Assembly: GCA_017880705.1 (NCBI GenBank)
Contig: JADGRS010000086.1
Location: forward strand, 1 to 9,937
Direction: 5' to 3'
Length of the DNA: 9,937 nucleotides
Source: Burkholderiales bacterium
GTDB taxonomy: Bacteria > Pseudomonadota > Gammaproteobacteria > Burkholderiales > Usitatibacteraceae
Shown here: positions 1 through 6,112 of the stretch, piece after piece
How positions within the stretch are numbered: the first letter of the stretch is position 1
Layout: each line of letters opens with the position of its first letter
Notes under the pieces: generated by a model
The model's database searches: none
Seen by the model: the letters and a program-made list of their open reading frames with translations, nothing else
Told to the model about the DNA's origin: nothing
Made by a program: the position numbers and the translations under genes

Positions 1-129
1 CAGCTCGGTCACTTTCGCGCGGATGGTGTAGTCCTGGTAGGCCGGAATGGCGATGGCCGCCAAGATGCCGATGATCGCAACCACGATCATCAGTTCGATC
101 AGTGTGAAGCCCTTCTGGAAGTTACGCAT
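1..129 (-). CDS. pilA: Type IV major pilin (PilA-like), 5' part only
   Basis: The visible 43 codons are the N-terminus of a type IVa pilin, the subunit of the retractable surface fibre used in twitching, adhesion and DNA uptake. Seen directly: a short basic leader MRNFQKG ending in Gly7, then [20 protein letters not shown], the N-methylated hydrophobic helix of class III signal peptides. Prepilin peptidase should cut after Gly7, leaving Phe8 as the mature N-terminus, and Glu12 is the conserved Glu5 of mature pilin. The tail [16 protein letters not shown] is the usual continuation of the alpha-1 helix. An AAAGGA Shine-Dalgarno motif lies about 8 bases before the ATG at 129. The rest of the gene lies beyond the left edge. 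Minor pilins share this region, but the strong sigma-54 promoter upstream favours the major pilin. Confidence 0.93.
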   Translation of the reverse strand, partial: MRNFQKGFTLIELMIVVAIIGILAAIAIPAYQDYTIRAKVTEL

Positions 130-203
130 GGAAAGCATCCTTTCGATGGATTGTTGGTTTGCGCGCGGGTAGTGAAATGCCACCCCGGTAGCAAGGGGGA
201 AGG

Positions 204-219
204 AGCAATCCCCATGCCA
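204..219 (-). promoter_or_regulatory. Sigma-54 (RpoN) promoter of the pilin gene
   Basis: The minus strand reads TGGCATGGGGATTGCT. This matches the sigma-54 consensus TGGCACGNNNNTTGCW at every fixed position except one (T for C at position 6), with the invariant GG and GC at correct spacing. Transcription would start near 193, giving a 5' leader of about 64 bases before the pilin ATG. In other bacteria pilA is known to be driven by RpoN and the PilR activator. A TGTCAC motif on the minus strand at 284-289, about 95 bases upstream of the predicted start, is a possible but weak PilR-type site. Confidence 0.85.
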
Positions 220-240
220 TGGCCTCTGGCACGCGCAATG

Positions 241-260
241 TATTGAAACATATTGAATTA
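241..260. repeat. AT-rich 10-bp direct repeat upstream of the pilin promoter
   Basis: TATTGAAACA is followed directly by TATTGAATTA, two copies of TATTGAA one helical turn apart, in the only AT-rich patch of the left end. On the minus strand the patch contains ATTCAATATGTTT, which loosely resembles an IHF site (WATCAANNNNTTR, two mismatches). An IHF bend between activator and sigma-54 promoter would make sense. This is a suggestion only. Confidence 0.35.
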
Positions 261-337
261 ATCCTGCTATAGGGTGCCGGAACGTGACAACTTTCGGCCA
301 TTCCGGGCGGAGCGGGACAAGGGACGCCAGCCGGGGT

Positions 338-560
338 TCACCGGGCCTTTCCCAGCACGATCTCCGCGTACAGCTTCTTCCACTTCGCATCCTCGTGGAG
401 GGATTCGAGCTCGGGACCGTTGCGCGCCCCGCGCCAGAAACGCGTCGTGGTCGGCGCGCTCGCTCTGCACGATCGCCACCGAAGGATCGGCGGCCTGCGC
501 GAACGCGAGCGCGGAAAGCGCAGCGCACGCCGCGACAATGCCCCGCCATGCTGAATGCAT
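338..560 (-). pseudogene. Small secreted protein gene interrupted by a +1 frameshift
   Basis: The gene starts at the ATG at 560, preceded 5 bases upstream by a GGGGGAG Shine-Dalgarno motif. It opens with a Sec signal peptide ([20 protein letters not shown], then AQA, probably cut before ADPSV). The frame reads well to residue 42, then turns into an Arg-rich tail typical of an out-of-frame GC-rich reading, ending at 267. The neighbouring frame continues sensibly ([20 protein letters not shown], then IVLGKAR) and stops at 338. Removing one base from the CCCC run at 427-430 joins the two into a 73-residue protein with no other defect. I do not recognise the family. The mature part is short, charged and probably helical. 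It may be a true pseudogene, a sequencing or assembly error, or a 97-residue unshifted protein; the last is least likely given the tail's composition. Confidence 0.6.
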
Positions 561-589
561 GTCTCCCCCTTTCCGGCATCATCCCCGAA

Positions 590-619
590 TTCAGGCGCCG
601 GGCGCGAGCGCGGTACACT
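590..619 (+). promoter_or_regulatory. Possible sigma-70 promoter of the exporter operon
   Basis: TACACT at 614-619 matches four of six bases of the -10 consensus. An 18-base spacer separates it from TTCAGG at 590-595, a poor -35. The start would fall near 626, leaving a short leader with the GGGGAGG ribosome site at 640-646. It lies in the 90-base gap between the divergent secreted-protein gene and the first exporter-operon gene, the only place outside a gene for an operon promoter, but the match is weak. Confidence 0.25.
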
Positions 620-650
620 CGTGGCACGTCGATCGGCGCGGGGAGGCGTC

Positions 651-1175
651 GTGAGAAAAGTCCTTTTCATCTTCAGTGTCCTCAGCGACGGCGACGTCGA
701 GTGGCTCGCAGGGGCGGGCCAGCGCGTGCACGTGGATCCGGGCACGGTCCTCATCGCGCTCGGCGCGCGCGTGGAATACCTCTACTTCGTCCTCGAGGGG
801 CGTCTTGCGATCAAGACCAAGTCGGGCGATCCCATCGCGCTCCTCGAGTCGGGCGAGATCATCGGCGAGATGTCGCTCGTCGATCCGGCGCCGACGACGG
901 TCTCGGTGGAAGTCGCCGCGGACACGACGCTGCTGCGCATCCCCAACGCGGTGTTGCGCGAGAAGCTCGATTCGGATCCCGGCTTCGCTTCGCGCTTCTA
1001 CCGCGCGCTGTGCGTCTTCCTCGCCGATCGCATGCGCCACGCGACGCAGCGCATGGGCTACGGCGCCGCGACCGACGATGCGAACGCGAGGGACGAGCTG
1101 AACGACGACCTCCTCGACACCGTGCACCTGGCGGGAGCGCGCTTCGACCGGATGCTGAAGCGTCTCGCGGGCTGA
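651..1175 (+). CDS. Cyclic-nucleotide-binding-domain protein of the peptide-export operon
   Basis: This 174-residue protein starts at GTG 651, chosen because GGGGAGG lies 4 bases upstream; the longer frame from 555 adds an uncharacteristic tail and overlaps the divergent gene. Residues about 10-105 form one CRP-type cNMP-binding beta-barrel, including [11 protein letters not shown] (44-54) and a phosphate-binding cassette at 68-84 ([17 protein letters not shown]). The cassette Glu is present, but the Arg that holds the cyclic phosphate in CRP is replaced by Thr (PTT at 81-83), so ligand binding is doubtful. Residues about 110-135 ([17 protein letters not shown]) and the tail are helical. There is no helix-turn-helix, so it is not a CRP-like DNA-binding regulator. 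cNMP-domain proteins are known companions of NHLM-type bacteriocin transport operons (TIGR03896, which has two such domains; here there is one). Its role is probably at the exporter, in the cytoplasm or at the membrane. The next gene starts 7 bases after its stop. Confidence 0.8.
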   Translation: MRKVLFIFSVLSDGDVEWLAGAGQRVHVDPGTVLIALGARVEYLYFVLEGRLAIKTKSGDPIALLESGEIIGEMSLVDPAPTTVSVEVAADTTLLRIPNAVLREKLDSDPGFASRFYRALCVFLADRMRHATQRMGYGAATDDANARDELNDDLLDTVHLAGARFDRMLKRLAG

Positions 1176-1182
1176 GGGCCCA

Positions 1183-1353
1183 ATGGCCGACGATTCCATC
1201 TTCCGCAAGGCGGCGCTGGACCGTCTCGCCTCCCCCGAGCGACTCGACGAGCGTCTCGGGCTTCCCGCGTATCCGCGCGCGCTTCTCGGCGCTCTCGCCG
1301 CGCTCCTGGCGGCGGTCGCCGCATTCGCGACATGGCTGCTGTCGGTACGCTAG
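1183..1353 (+). CDS. Mini-HlyD: N-terminal anchor of an NHLM-type secretion adaptor only
   Basis: This 56-residue protein has a GAGGG ribosome site 4 bases before its ATG. Residues 6-24 (IFRKAALDRLASPERLDER) closely resemble, from memory, the cytoplasmic N-terminus of the NHLM bacteriocin-system HlyD family protein (TIGR03794: FRKAALERLSSPEQLD type). Residues about 32-53 form one Ala/Leu-rich membrane segment (ALLGALAALLAAVAAFATWL). The frame then stops at TAG 1351, so the periplasmic lipoyl, coiled-coil and beta-barrel parts of a normal adaptor of about 300-450 residues are absent. The last 22 bases overlap the start of the C39 exporter gene, and the gene occupies the position expected for the adaptor. 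Either it is a remnant kept for translational coupling, or a reduced subunit that docks on the exporter without bridging to the outer membrane. The family call is recognition, not a search result. Confidence 0.72.
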   Translation: MADDSIFRKAALDRLASPERLDERLGLPAYPRALLGALAALLAAVAAFATWLLSVR

Positions 1354-3572
1354 ATCCGCCGGCGCAGTCCGCGCCGGCGCCGGAAGGCGAGGGCGCTCCG
1401 CGCGCGCCGCTGCCGGAAACCCGGCTCGCGCGCACGCCCACGATCCTCCAGCTCGAGAGCGTCGAATGCGGCGCCGCGGCGCTCGCGATGATCCTCGCGT
1501 TCTACAATCGCCACGTGCCGCTCGAGCAGATGCGCGTCGATTGCGGCGTGAGCCGCGACGGCAGCAAGGCGGGCGGGCTCCTGCGCGCGGCGCGGGCCCA
1601 CGGGATGATCGCGCGCGGCTTCAAGAAGGAGCCCGACGCCATCGCCGAGCTGCCGTTGCCCGCGATCGTCTTCTGGAACTTCAACCACTTCGTCGTCCTC
1701 GAGGGGTTCCGCGACGGGCGCGCGTGGCTGAACGATCCCGCGCGCGGGCGCCGCAGCGTGGACGCGGCGGAATTCGACCAGGCGTTCACCGGCGTCGTGC
1801 TCACCTTCGAGCGCGGGCCCGGGTTCGAGCCGGGCGGATTCGCGCCCTCGATGTGGCGATCTCTGCGCCAGTATCTCGACGGATACCGCGCCTCGATCGG
1901 CGCGGCGTTCTTCATCGGCCTCGCCCTCGTGGTCCCGGGGCTCGTGATGCCGTGGCTCCTGGGCAGATTCGTCGACGAGGTGCTGGTGGCGAAGCTGGAC
2001 GGCGTTGCGCTCCCGCTGCTGCTCGGCCTCGTCGTGGCCGCGTTGGCGCGGGCGCTGCTCATCGCGCTGCAGGCGCGGCTCCTCATGGACACCTTCGGAC
2101 GCGCCGCGCGCGCCTCGGCCAGGCGCTTCTTCGCCCGGGCGCTCGCGCTGCCCATGACCTTCTACTCGCAGCGCTCCGCGGGCGAGATCGCCGCGCGGAT
2201 CGACCTCAACGAGCGCGTCGCCGAGACCATCTCCGCGGACCTCGCCCGCCTGGCGCTCGATTTCGTCACCGCGTTCTTCTTCCTCGCGCTGATGGCGCGG
2301 CTCGACCTGCAGCTCACGTCCGTGGTCGTGGCGTGCCTCGCGGTGGAACTCTTCGCTTGGCGCGCGCTCGCGCGGCGCACGGCGGAGATCTCGCAGGAGC
2401 TTTCCGTGCAGGCGGGCAAGCTCGCGGGCACCGCGACCGGCGGCCTCTCCAACATCGAGAGCATCAAGGCGGGCGGGCAGGAGAGCGCGCTCTTCCTCAA
2501 GTGGATCGGGCTCCAGGTCCAGTACGTCAACGCCTCGATCCGCGCGCAACGCTACCTCCTCACGATCGGCCAGGCGCCCGCGTTGCTGGGGCTCGTGGCG
2601 CACCTCACGGTGCTCGGGCTCGGCGCCGCGCTCATCATGAAGGGCGCCTTCAGCGTGGGCGATCTCGTCGCCTTCCAGGTGCTCCTCGCGGGATTCACGG
2701 CGCCCATCCACGACCTTTTCGGGCACACGCAGAAATTGCAGACGCTGCGCGGCGATCTCGCGCGCCTCGACGACGTCCTGCACCACCCGGTCGAGGAAGG
2801 CATCGAGATCGGCCACAAGGGCTCGGGCAATCCGGCGTCCAGGATCGCGGGGGCGCTCGAATTCAGCAACGTGACCTTCGGCTACAACCGCGGTGAAGCG
2901 CCCCTCGTCGAGAATTTCTCGCTCCGCATCGCGCCCGGCGGACGCGTCGCGCTGGTCGGCGCTTCGGGCTCGGGCAAGTCGACCCTCGCTCGCCTCGCGG
3001 CGGGCCTCTATCGCCCGTGGAGCGGGGAGATCCTCTTCGACGGCGCGCCGCGCTCGGCCTACGAGCGCGCGCATCTCGCCGAGAGCGTCGCCTTCGTCGA
3101 CCAGGACGTGATGCTCTTCGAGGGCACGGTGCGCGAGAACCTCACGCTGTGGAAGGACGCGCCCGACGAAGCCCTGCGCAACGCAGTGCGCGACGCGGCG
3201 ATCGAGGCGGAGGTGCTCCTGCGTGAAGGCGCGCTCGACGCGCCGCTGCAGGAGGGCGCGCGCAACCTCTCCGGCGGCCAGCGCCAGCGCCTCGAGATCG
3301 CGCGCGCCCTGGTGCGCAATCCCGCGGTGCTGATCCTCGACGAGGCGACCAGCGCGCTCGATCCCGCGAGCGAGGCGGCGGTGGAAGAGAACCTGCGGCG
3401 CCGGCGCGTGACGTGCCTGGTCGTCGCGCACCGGCTTTCGACCGTGCGCGACGCCGACGAGATCGTCGTCCTCGAGCGTGGCCGCGTCGTCGAGCGCGGC
3501 ACCTACGCGGAGCTGAAGGCGCTGAACGGGCGCTTCAGCGAGCTCGTCGCCTCCGAGACCAGCGATGTTTGA
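1332..3572 (+). CDS. Peptidase C39 ABC exporter (NHLM bacteriocin-system type, peptidase/permease/ATPase)
   Basis: This 746-residue inner-membrane exporter should cut double-glycine leaders and export the cargo with ATP. Residues about 35-160 are a C39 cysteine protease with the triad in place: Cys46 in QLESVECGAAAL, His119 in NFNHFVVLEG and Asp135 in WLNDPARG, plus Gln40 for the oxyanion hole. Residues about 175-470 are an ABC exporter membrane domain with several hydrophobic helices. The nucleotide-binding domain is complete: Walker A GASGSGKST (543-551), Q-loop Gln591, signature LSGGQ (646-650), Walker B ending in Asp670-Glu671 and switch His700. The architecture and the partner ABC gene fit TIGR03796. 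The ATG at 1332 lies inside the mini-HlyD gene with no good ribosome site, so coupled translation is likely. Its obvious substrate is the double-glycine peptide encoded at 5802-6038. Confidence 0.93.
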   Translation: MAAVGTLDPPAQSAPAPEGEGAPRAPLPETRLARTPTILQLESVECGAAALAMILAFYNRHVPLEQMRVDCGVSRDGSKAGGLLRAARAHGMIARGFKKEPDAIAELPLPAIVFWNFNHFVVLEGFRDGRAWLNDPARGRRSVDAAEFDQAFTGVVLTFERGPGFEPGGFAPSMWRSLRQYLDGYRASIGAAFFIGLALVVPGLVMPWLLGRFVDEVLVAKLDGVALPLLLGLVVAALARALLIALQARLLMDTFGRAARASARRFFARALALPMTFYSQRSAGEIAARIDLNERVAETISADLARLALDFVTAFFFLALMARLDLQLTSVVVACLAVELFAWRALARRTAEISQELSVQAGKLAGTATGGLSNIESIKAGGQESALFLKWIGLQVQYVNASIRAQRYLLTIGQAPALLGLVAHLTVLGLGAALIMKGAFSVGDLVAFQVLLAGFTAPIHDLFGHTQKLQTLRGDLARLDDVLHHPVEEGIEIGHKGSGNPASRIAGALEFSNVTFGYNRGEAPLVENFSLRIAPGGRVALVGASGSGKSTLARLAAGLYRPWSGEILFDGAPRSAYERAHLAESVAFVDQDVMLFEGTVRENLTLWKDAPDEALRNAVRDAAIEAEVLLREGALDAPLQEGARNLSGGQRQRLEIARALVRNPAVLILDEATSALDPASEAAVEENLRRRRVTCLVVAHRLSTVRDADEIVVLERGRVVERGTYAELKALNGRFSELVASETSDV

Positions 3573-5742
3573 TCCCGGCGTCTCGCTGAAGGGCACCACG
3601 CTCGCGGCCGCGTGGAGCCTGCTGGAAATTGGTGTCAGGTACGAATTATCGAGGAGCGACTCCGTCTCCGATAATTCGTACCTGACACCAATTTCCCCAA
3701 CCTCCGAGGCGGCGGAGGTCATCGAGGCGATGGCCGTGCCGGCCGGGTTGCGCGCGCGGCGCGTCATGCTCGATGCGGGATGGTGGAGGCAATCAGGCGG
3801 GCCGATGATCGCGCGCGTCATGGATCGGCGCCGCGTGTCCCGGGGACCGACGCCGACGACGAGCCCGTCGCTCGCGGCCGGCACGGGATGGGTCGCGCTC
3901 ACGCCGGATCTCGGCGGCTACCGCATGCGCGCGACCGACGCGGACACGGGCACCGTAGTCGAATGGCGCGTCGACGAGTCCGTCGCCGCGCGCCTCGCGC
4001 CTTTCGCGTTCACCTTCTACCGGCGCTTCGACACGCGCGCGCTCGGCGCCCGGGACATGCTGCGCTTCGCCGCGGCCCACGGCGGGCAGGACCTGCTGTT
4101 GCTGCTCATCGCGGGATTCGCCGCGGGGCTGGTGGGGCTCTTCACGCCGATCGCGACCGGATGGCTCATCGACCACGCGATCCCGTCGCGCGCGACGCAG
4201 ACGGTGCAGTCGATCATCGCGGGCCTCGCGCTCGCGGGAGTGACGATCGTCGCGCTCGACGTACTGCGGTCGCTCGCGGTGCTGCGCTTCGAGTCGCGGA
4301 TCGGCGTCGCCATGCAGGCCGCGCTCGTCGACCGCGTCATCTGCGCGCCGGCGCGGTTCTTCCGCGACTTCTCGAGCGGCGACCTGGCCCTTCGCATGGG
4401 CTCGGTCAACACCATCCAGCGCACCATCACCGGCTCCACCATCGGGACCTTCATCACCGCGCTCTTCCTCGTTTCCAACGTGGCGCTGATGATCGCGTAC
4501 AGCCCGTCCCTCACGCTCGCCGCCTCGGGCATCGTCGTGCTCGTGATCGGCATCTCGACGCTGATCGGCCTTGCGAGGCTCAGGGTCGGCCCGCGCATAG
4601 AGGCGATGGACGGCAAGCTCTCGGCCCTGCAGTTCGAGATCTTCGCGGGGATCGCGAAGCTGCGCGCGGGCGCCGCCGAGTCGCGCGCCTTCGAGCAGTG
4701 GTACGCCAAGTACCACCACTTCCGCAACCTGAACGGCGTGAGCGCGCGCCTCACCAACTGGGAATCGGTCGCGCTGAATCTCCTGCAGCCCGCGGCGACG
4801 ATCCTCGTGCTCTTCCTCGCGTGGCGCCTGGCGCCGACGTCGAACATGTCCACCGGCGACTTCGTCGCGTTCCACGCGGCGCTCTTCGCGCTCCTGGGCG
4901 CCGTCTACGTGCTGGTCTCGACGGCGCTCGATCTCGTGAACCTGAAACCCGTGTGGGACCGCGCGCGCCCGATCCTCGAGACGCCGCCGGAAGACTCCGG
5001 CGCGGCGGGCGAGCGCCACGACCCGCAAGGCGCGATCGAGCTCGAGAAGGTGAGCTTCGCCTATCCCGGCGGCCCCGTCGTGCTGCATGAAATCGATCTC
5101 GCGATCCGGCCCGGCGAGTTCGTCGCGATCGTCGGCGCGAGCGGCTCCGGCAAGTCGACGCTGCTGAGACTGCTGCTGGGTTTCGAGTCGCCCTCCGCAG
5201 GCGCGGTGCGCTTCGACGCGAAGGACCTCGCGACACTCGACCTGCGCCATCTGCGCCGGCGCCTCGGCACGGTGCTGCAGAACGGCAAGCTCTGGGCCGG
5301 CGACATCCTCACCAACATCGTCGCGGCGCATCCCGTCGGCGTCGAGGCGGCGTGGGAGGCGGCGAAGCGCGCGGGGCTCGAGCGCGACATCGAGGCGATG
5401 CCGATGGGCCTCTACACGGTCGTGGGCGAGGGCTTGAGCACGCTCTCGGGCGGGCAGCGGCAACGCGTGCTGATCGCCCGCGCGCTGGTCGCTTCGCCGC
5501 GCATCCTGCTCCTCGACGAGGCGACGAGCGCGCTCGACAACGTATCGCAGGCGATGGTGCTGCGGGGACTCGCGAGCCTCGAGGCGACGCGCATCGTCAT
5601 AGCGCATCGCCTCAATACGGTGCGTCACGCCGATCGCATCGTCGTGCTCGATCGCGGGCGCATCGTCCAGCAAGGCCCATACGACGAGCTGGCGGGCCAG
5701 AGCGGGCCGTTCCGCGCGATGCTCGCGCGCCAGGTCGCCTAG
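3565..5742 (+). CDS. Second ABC exporter subunit, no peptidase (NHLM bacteriocin-system type)
   Basis: This 725-residue membrane/ATPase fusion starts at ATG 3565 within the stop of the previous gene (ATGTTTGA, 8-base overlap), so the two are translationally coupled. Residues 1-150 are a cytoplasmic N-terminal region without C39 residues; GLRARRVMLDAGWW (61-74) and VDESVAARLAPFAFTFYR (136-153) fit the TIGR03797 family as I know it. Residues about 172-460 form the membrane domain. The ATPase is complete: Walker A GASGSGKS (524-531), Gln572, LSGGQ (627-631), Asp651-Glu652 and His681. In this family the protein works with the C39 exporter, probably as a heterodimer. Oddities: about 24 residues (21-44) are translated from a palindromic insertion, and residues about 86-108 are a low-complexity stretch. 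The N-terminal region seems short for the family, whose members I recall as often above 900 residues. Confidence 0.88.
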   Translation: MFDPGVSLKGTTLAAAWSLLEIGVRYELSRSDSVSDNSYLTPISPTSEAAEVIEAMAVPAGLRARRVMLDAGWWRQSGGPMIARVMDRRRVSRGPTPTTSPSLAAGTGWVALTPDLGGYRMRATDADTGTVVEWRVDESVAARLAPFAFTFYRRFDTRALGARDMLRFAAAHGGQDLLLLLIAGFAAGLVGLFTPIATGWLIDHAIPSRATQTVQSIIAGLALAGVTIVALDVLRSLAVLRFESRIGVAMQAALVDRVICAPARFFRDFSSGDLALRMGSVNTIQRTITGSTIGTFITALFLVSNVALMIAYSPSLTLAASGIVVLVIGISTLIGLARLRVGPRIEAMDGKLSALQFEIFAGIAKLRAGAAESRAFEQWYAKYHHFRNLNGVSARLTNWESVALNLLQPAATILVLFLAWRLAPTSNMSTGDFVAFHAALFALLGAVYVLVSTALDLVNLKPVWDRARPILETPPEDSGAAGERHDPQGAIELEKVSFAYPGGPVVLHEIDLAIRPGEFVAIVGASGSGKSTLLRLLLGFESPSAGAVRFDAKDLATLDLRHLRRRLGTVLQNGKLWAGDILTNIVAAHPVGVEAAWEAAKRAGLERDIEAMPMGLYTVVGEGLSTLSGGQRQRVLIARALVASPRILLLDEATSALDNVSQAMVLRGLASLEATRIVIAHRLNTVRHADRIVVLDRGRIVQQGPYDELAGQSGPFRAMLARQVA
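3624..3696. repeat. Perfect 28-bp inverted repeat (REP/MITE-like) inside the second ABC gene
   Basis: The left arm at 3624-3651 (starting GGAAATTGGTGTCAGGTACG) is exactly the reverse complement of the right arm at 3669-3696. The 17-base loop contains a smaller GGAG-CGA-CTCC hairpin. The arms are AT-rich compared with the flanking DNA and use codons unlike the surrounding gene, as expected of inserted DNA. The ORF reads straight through (EIGVRYELSRSDSV, then SDNSYLTPIS). The mRNA would form a very stable hairpin about 60 bases after the start codon. GGTGTCAGGTACG-type palindromes look familiar to me as dispersed elements of betaproteobacterial genomes, but this window holds only one copy. Confidence 0.92.
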
Positions 5743-5752
5743 CCGGAAACAG

Positions 5753-5780
5753 AAAAGCCCCGGCAGCGCCGAGGCTCTTT
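5753..5780. terminator. Shared bidirectional intrinsic terminator
   Basis: The hairpin AGCCCCGGC-AGC-GCCGAGGCT (5756-5776) has eight pairs and one C-A mismatch. It is followed by CTTT on the plus strand and by a better TTTTCTGTTT tract on the minus strand. It lies between the stop of the exporter operon at 5742 and the stop of the convergent peptide gene at 5802, so it can end both transcripts; the minus-strand T tract is the stronger. Confidence 0.75.
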
Positions 5781-5801
5781 CAGCCCTCCGCGAAGGAAGG
5801 T

Positions 5802-6038
5802 CTAGTCTTTCTTGGTCTTGCTGTCCGTCTGCGCGAGCCTGGTGCCCGCGAGGTCCGGCTTGTCGCGCTGCGCGCTCACGACGATGGTCTCCATCTTCAC
5901 CACCTTCTGGGGCTGCGGCTCGCGCTTGGCCGTCACCACGATCGTTTCCATCTTGCGCACTTCCTGACCGCCAGCCACCTTGTCCAGCTGCTGCTCGGAG
6001 AGTTCGCCGTCCTGCGTCGATCTTTCTTTCGTTGCCAT
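5802..6038 (-). CDS. Double-glycine peptide precursor with two TonB-box-like repeats
   Basis: This is a 78-residue precursor. The ATG at 6038 is chosen because GGAG lies 7 bases upstream and a leader of normal length follows; the frame is open much further upstream without leader features. Residues 1-24 end in ELSEQQLDKVAGG, matching the double-glycine pattern LSxxxLxxVxGG cut by C39 peptidases, so the predicted core is residues 25-78. The core has no Cys, is rich in Lys and Arg (net about +4), and repeats KMETIVVTAKRE (29-40) as KMETIVVSAQRD (48-59), then ends in a polar tail. ETIVVTA closely resembles TonB boxes such as DTIVVTA (FepA) and ETMVVTA (Cir). No nitrile-hydratase-like or Nif11 leader domain is present, and no modifying enzyme lies nearby, so an unmodified peptide is likely. 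The C39 exporter operon converges on it across a terminator. Export is well supported. Imitation of TonB boxes is inference; a bacteriocin, signal or self-assembling peptide remains possible. Confidence 0.85.
   Translation of the reverse strand: MATKERSTQDGELSEQQLDKVAGGQEVRKMETIVVTAKREPQPQKVVKMETIVVSAQRDKPDLAGTRLAQTDSKTKKD
5862..5960 (-). repeat. Two tandem 14-codon repeats in the peptide core
   Basis: The first unit (residues 27-40) is at 5919-5960 and the second (residues 46-59) at 5862-5903; their starts are 57 bases (19 codons) apart. Ten of 14 residues are identical and three more are conservative (Thr/Ser, Lys/Gln, Glu/Asp). Four of the ten identical residues (Glu, Thr, Val, Ala) use different synonymous codons, so the protein sequence is better preserved than the DNA. 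Confidence 0.85.
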
Positions 6039-6070
6039 GAAATGTCTCCAACTGGTTGAACCGCGACGCC

Positions 6071-6112
6071 AAGATATCACGCGGGGGCACCCCCTTCTGC
6101 CGAATTTTCGGC
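6071..6112 (-). promoter_or_regulatory. Possible extended -10 promoter and operator palindromes of the peptide gene
   Basis: On the minus strand TGATATCTT (6071-6079) fits an extended -10 element (TG-N-TATCTT) with no clear -35. It would start transcription near 6064, about 26 bases before the peptide ATG. Where a -35 should be lie two inverted repeats: GGGGGCACCCCC (6083-6094) and the perfect GCCGAATTTTCGGC (6099-6112). Such placement suits an activator or repressor site. Because the 136-base gap is shared with the divergent ybiB-like gene, they could act on either gene. All of this is pattern reading. Confidence 0.3.

Noticed and set aside
555..650. Upstream ATG 555 as start of the cNMP-domain protein
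   Set aside because: No ribosome site, an uncharacteristic 32-residue extension and overlap with the divergent gene; GTG 651 has a strong site.
284..2896. 870-codon plus-strand open frame
   Set aside because: Arg/Ala/Pro-rich reading that cuts across three recognisable genes in other frames.
1350..3902. Long minus-strand open frame antisense to the C39 exporter gene
   Set aside because: GC-rich shadow of the real gene: Arg/Glu-rich, no domain recognised, and the plus strand carries complete protease and ATPase motifs.
1332..5742. Transporter pair as siderophore or multidrug exporters
   Set aside because: The complete C39 protease domain and adjacent double-glycine peptide point to peptide export.
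5802..6038. Peptide gene as a remnant of a TonB-dependent receptor N-terminus
   Set aside because: It has a GG leader instead of a Sec signal, two copies of the motif, its own stop, and no plug or barrel sequence in any frame downstream.
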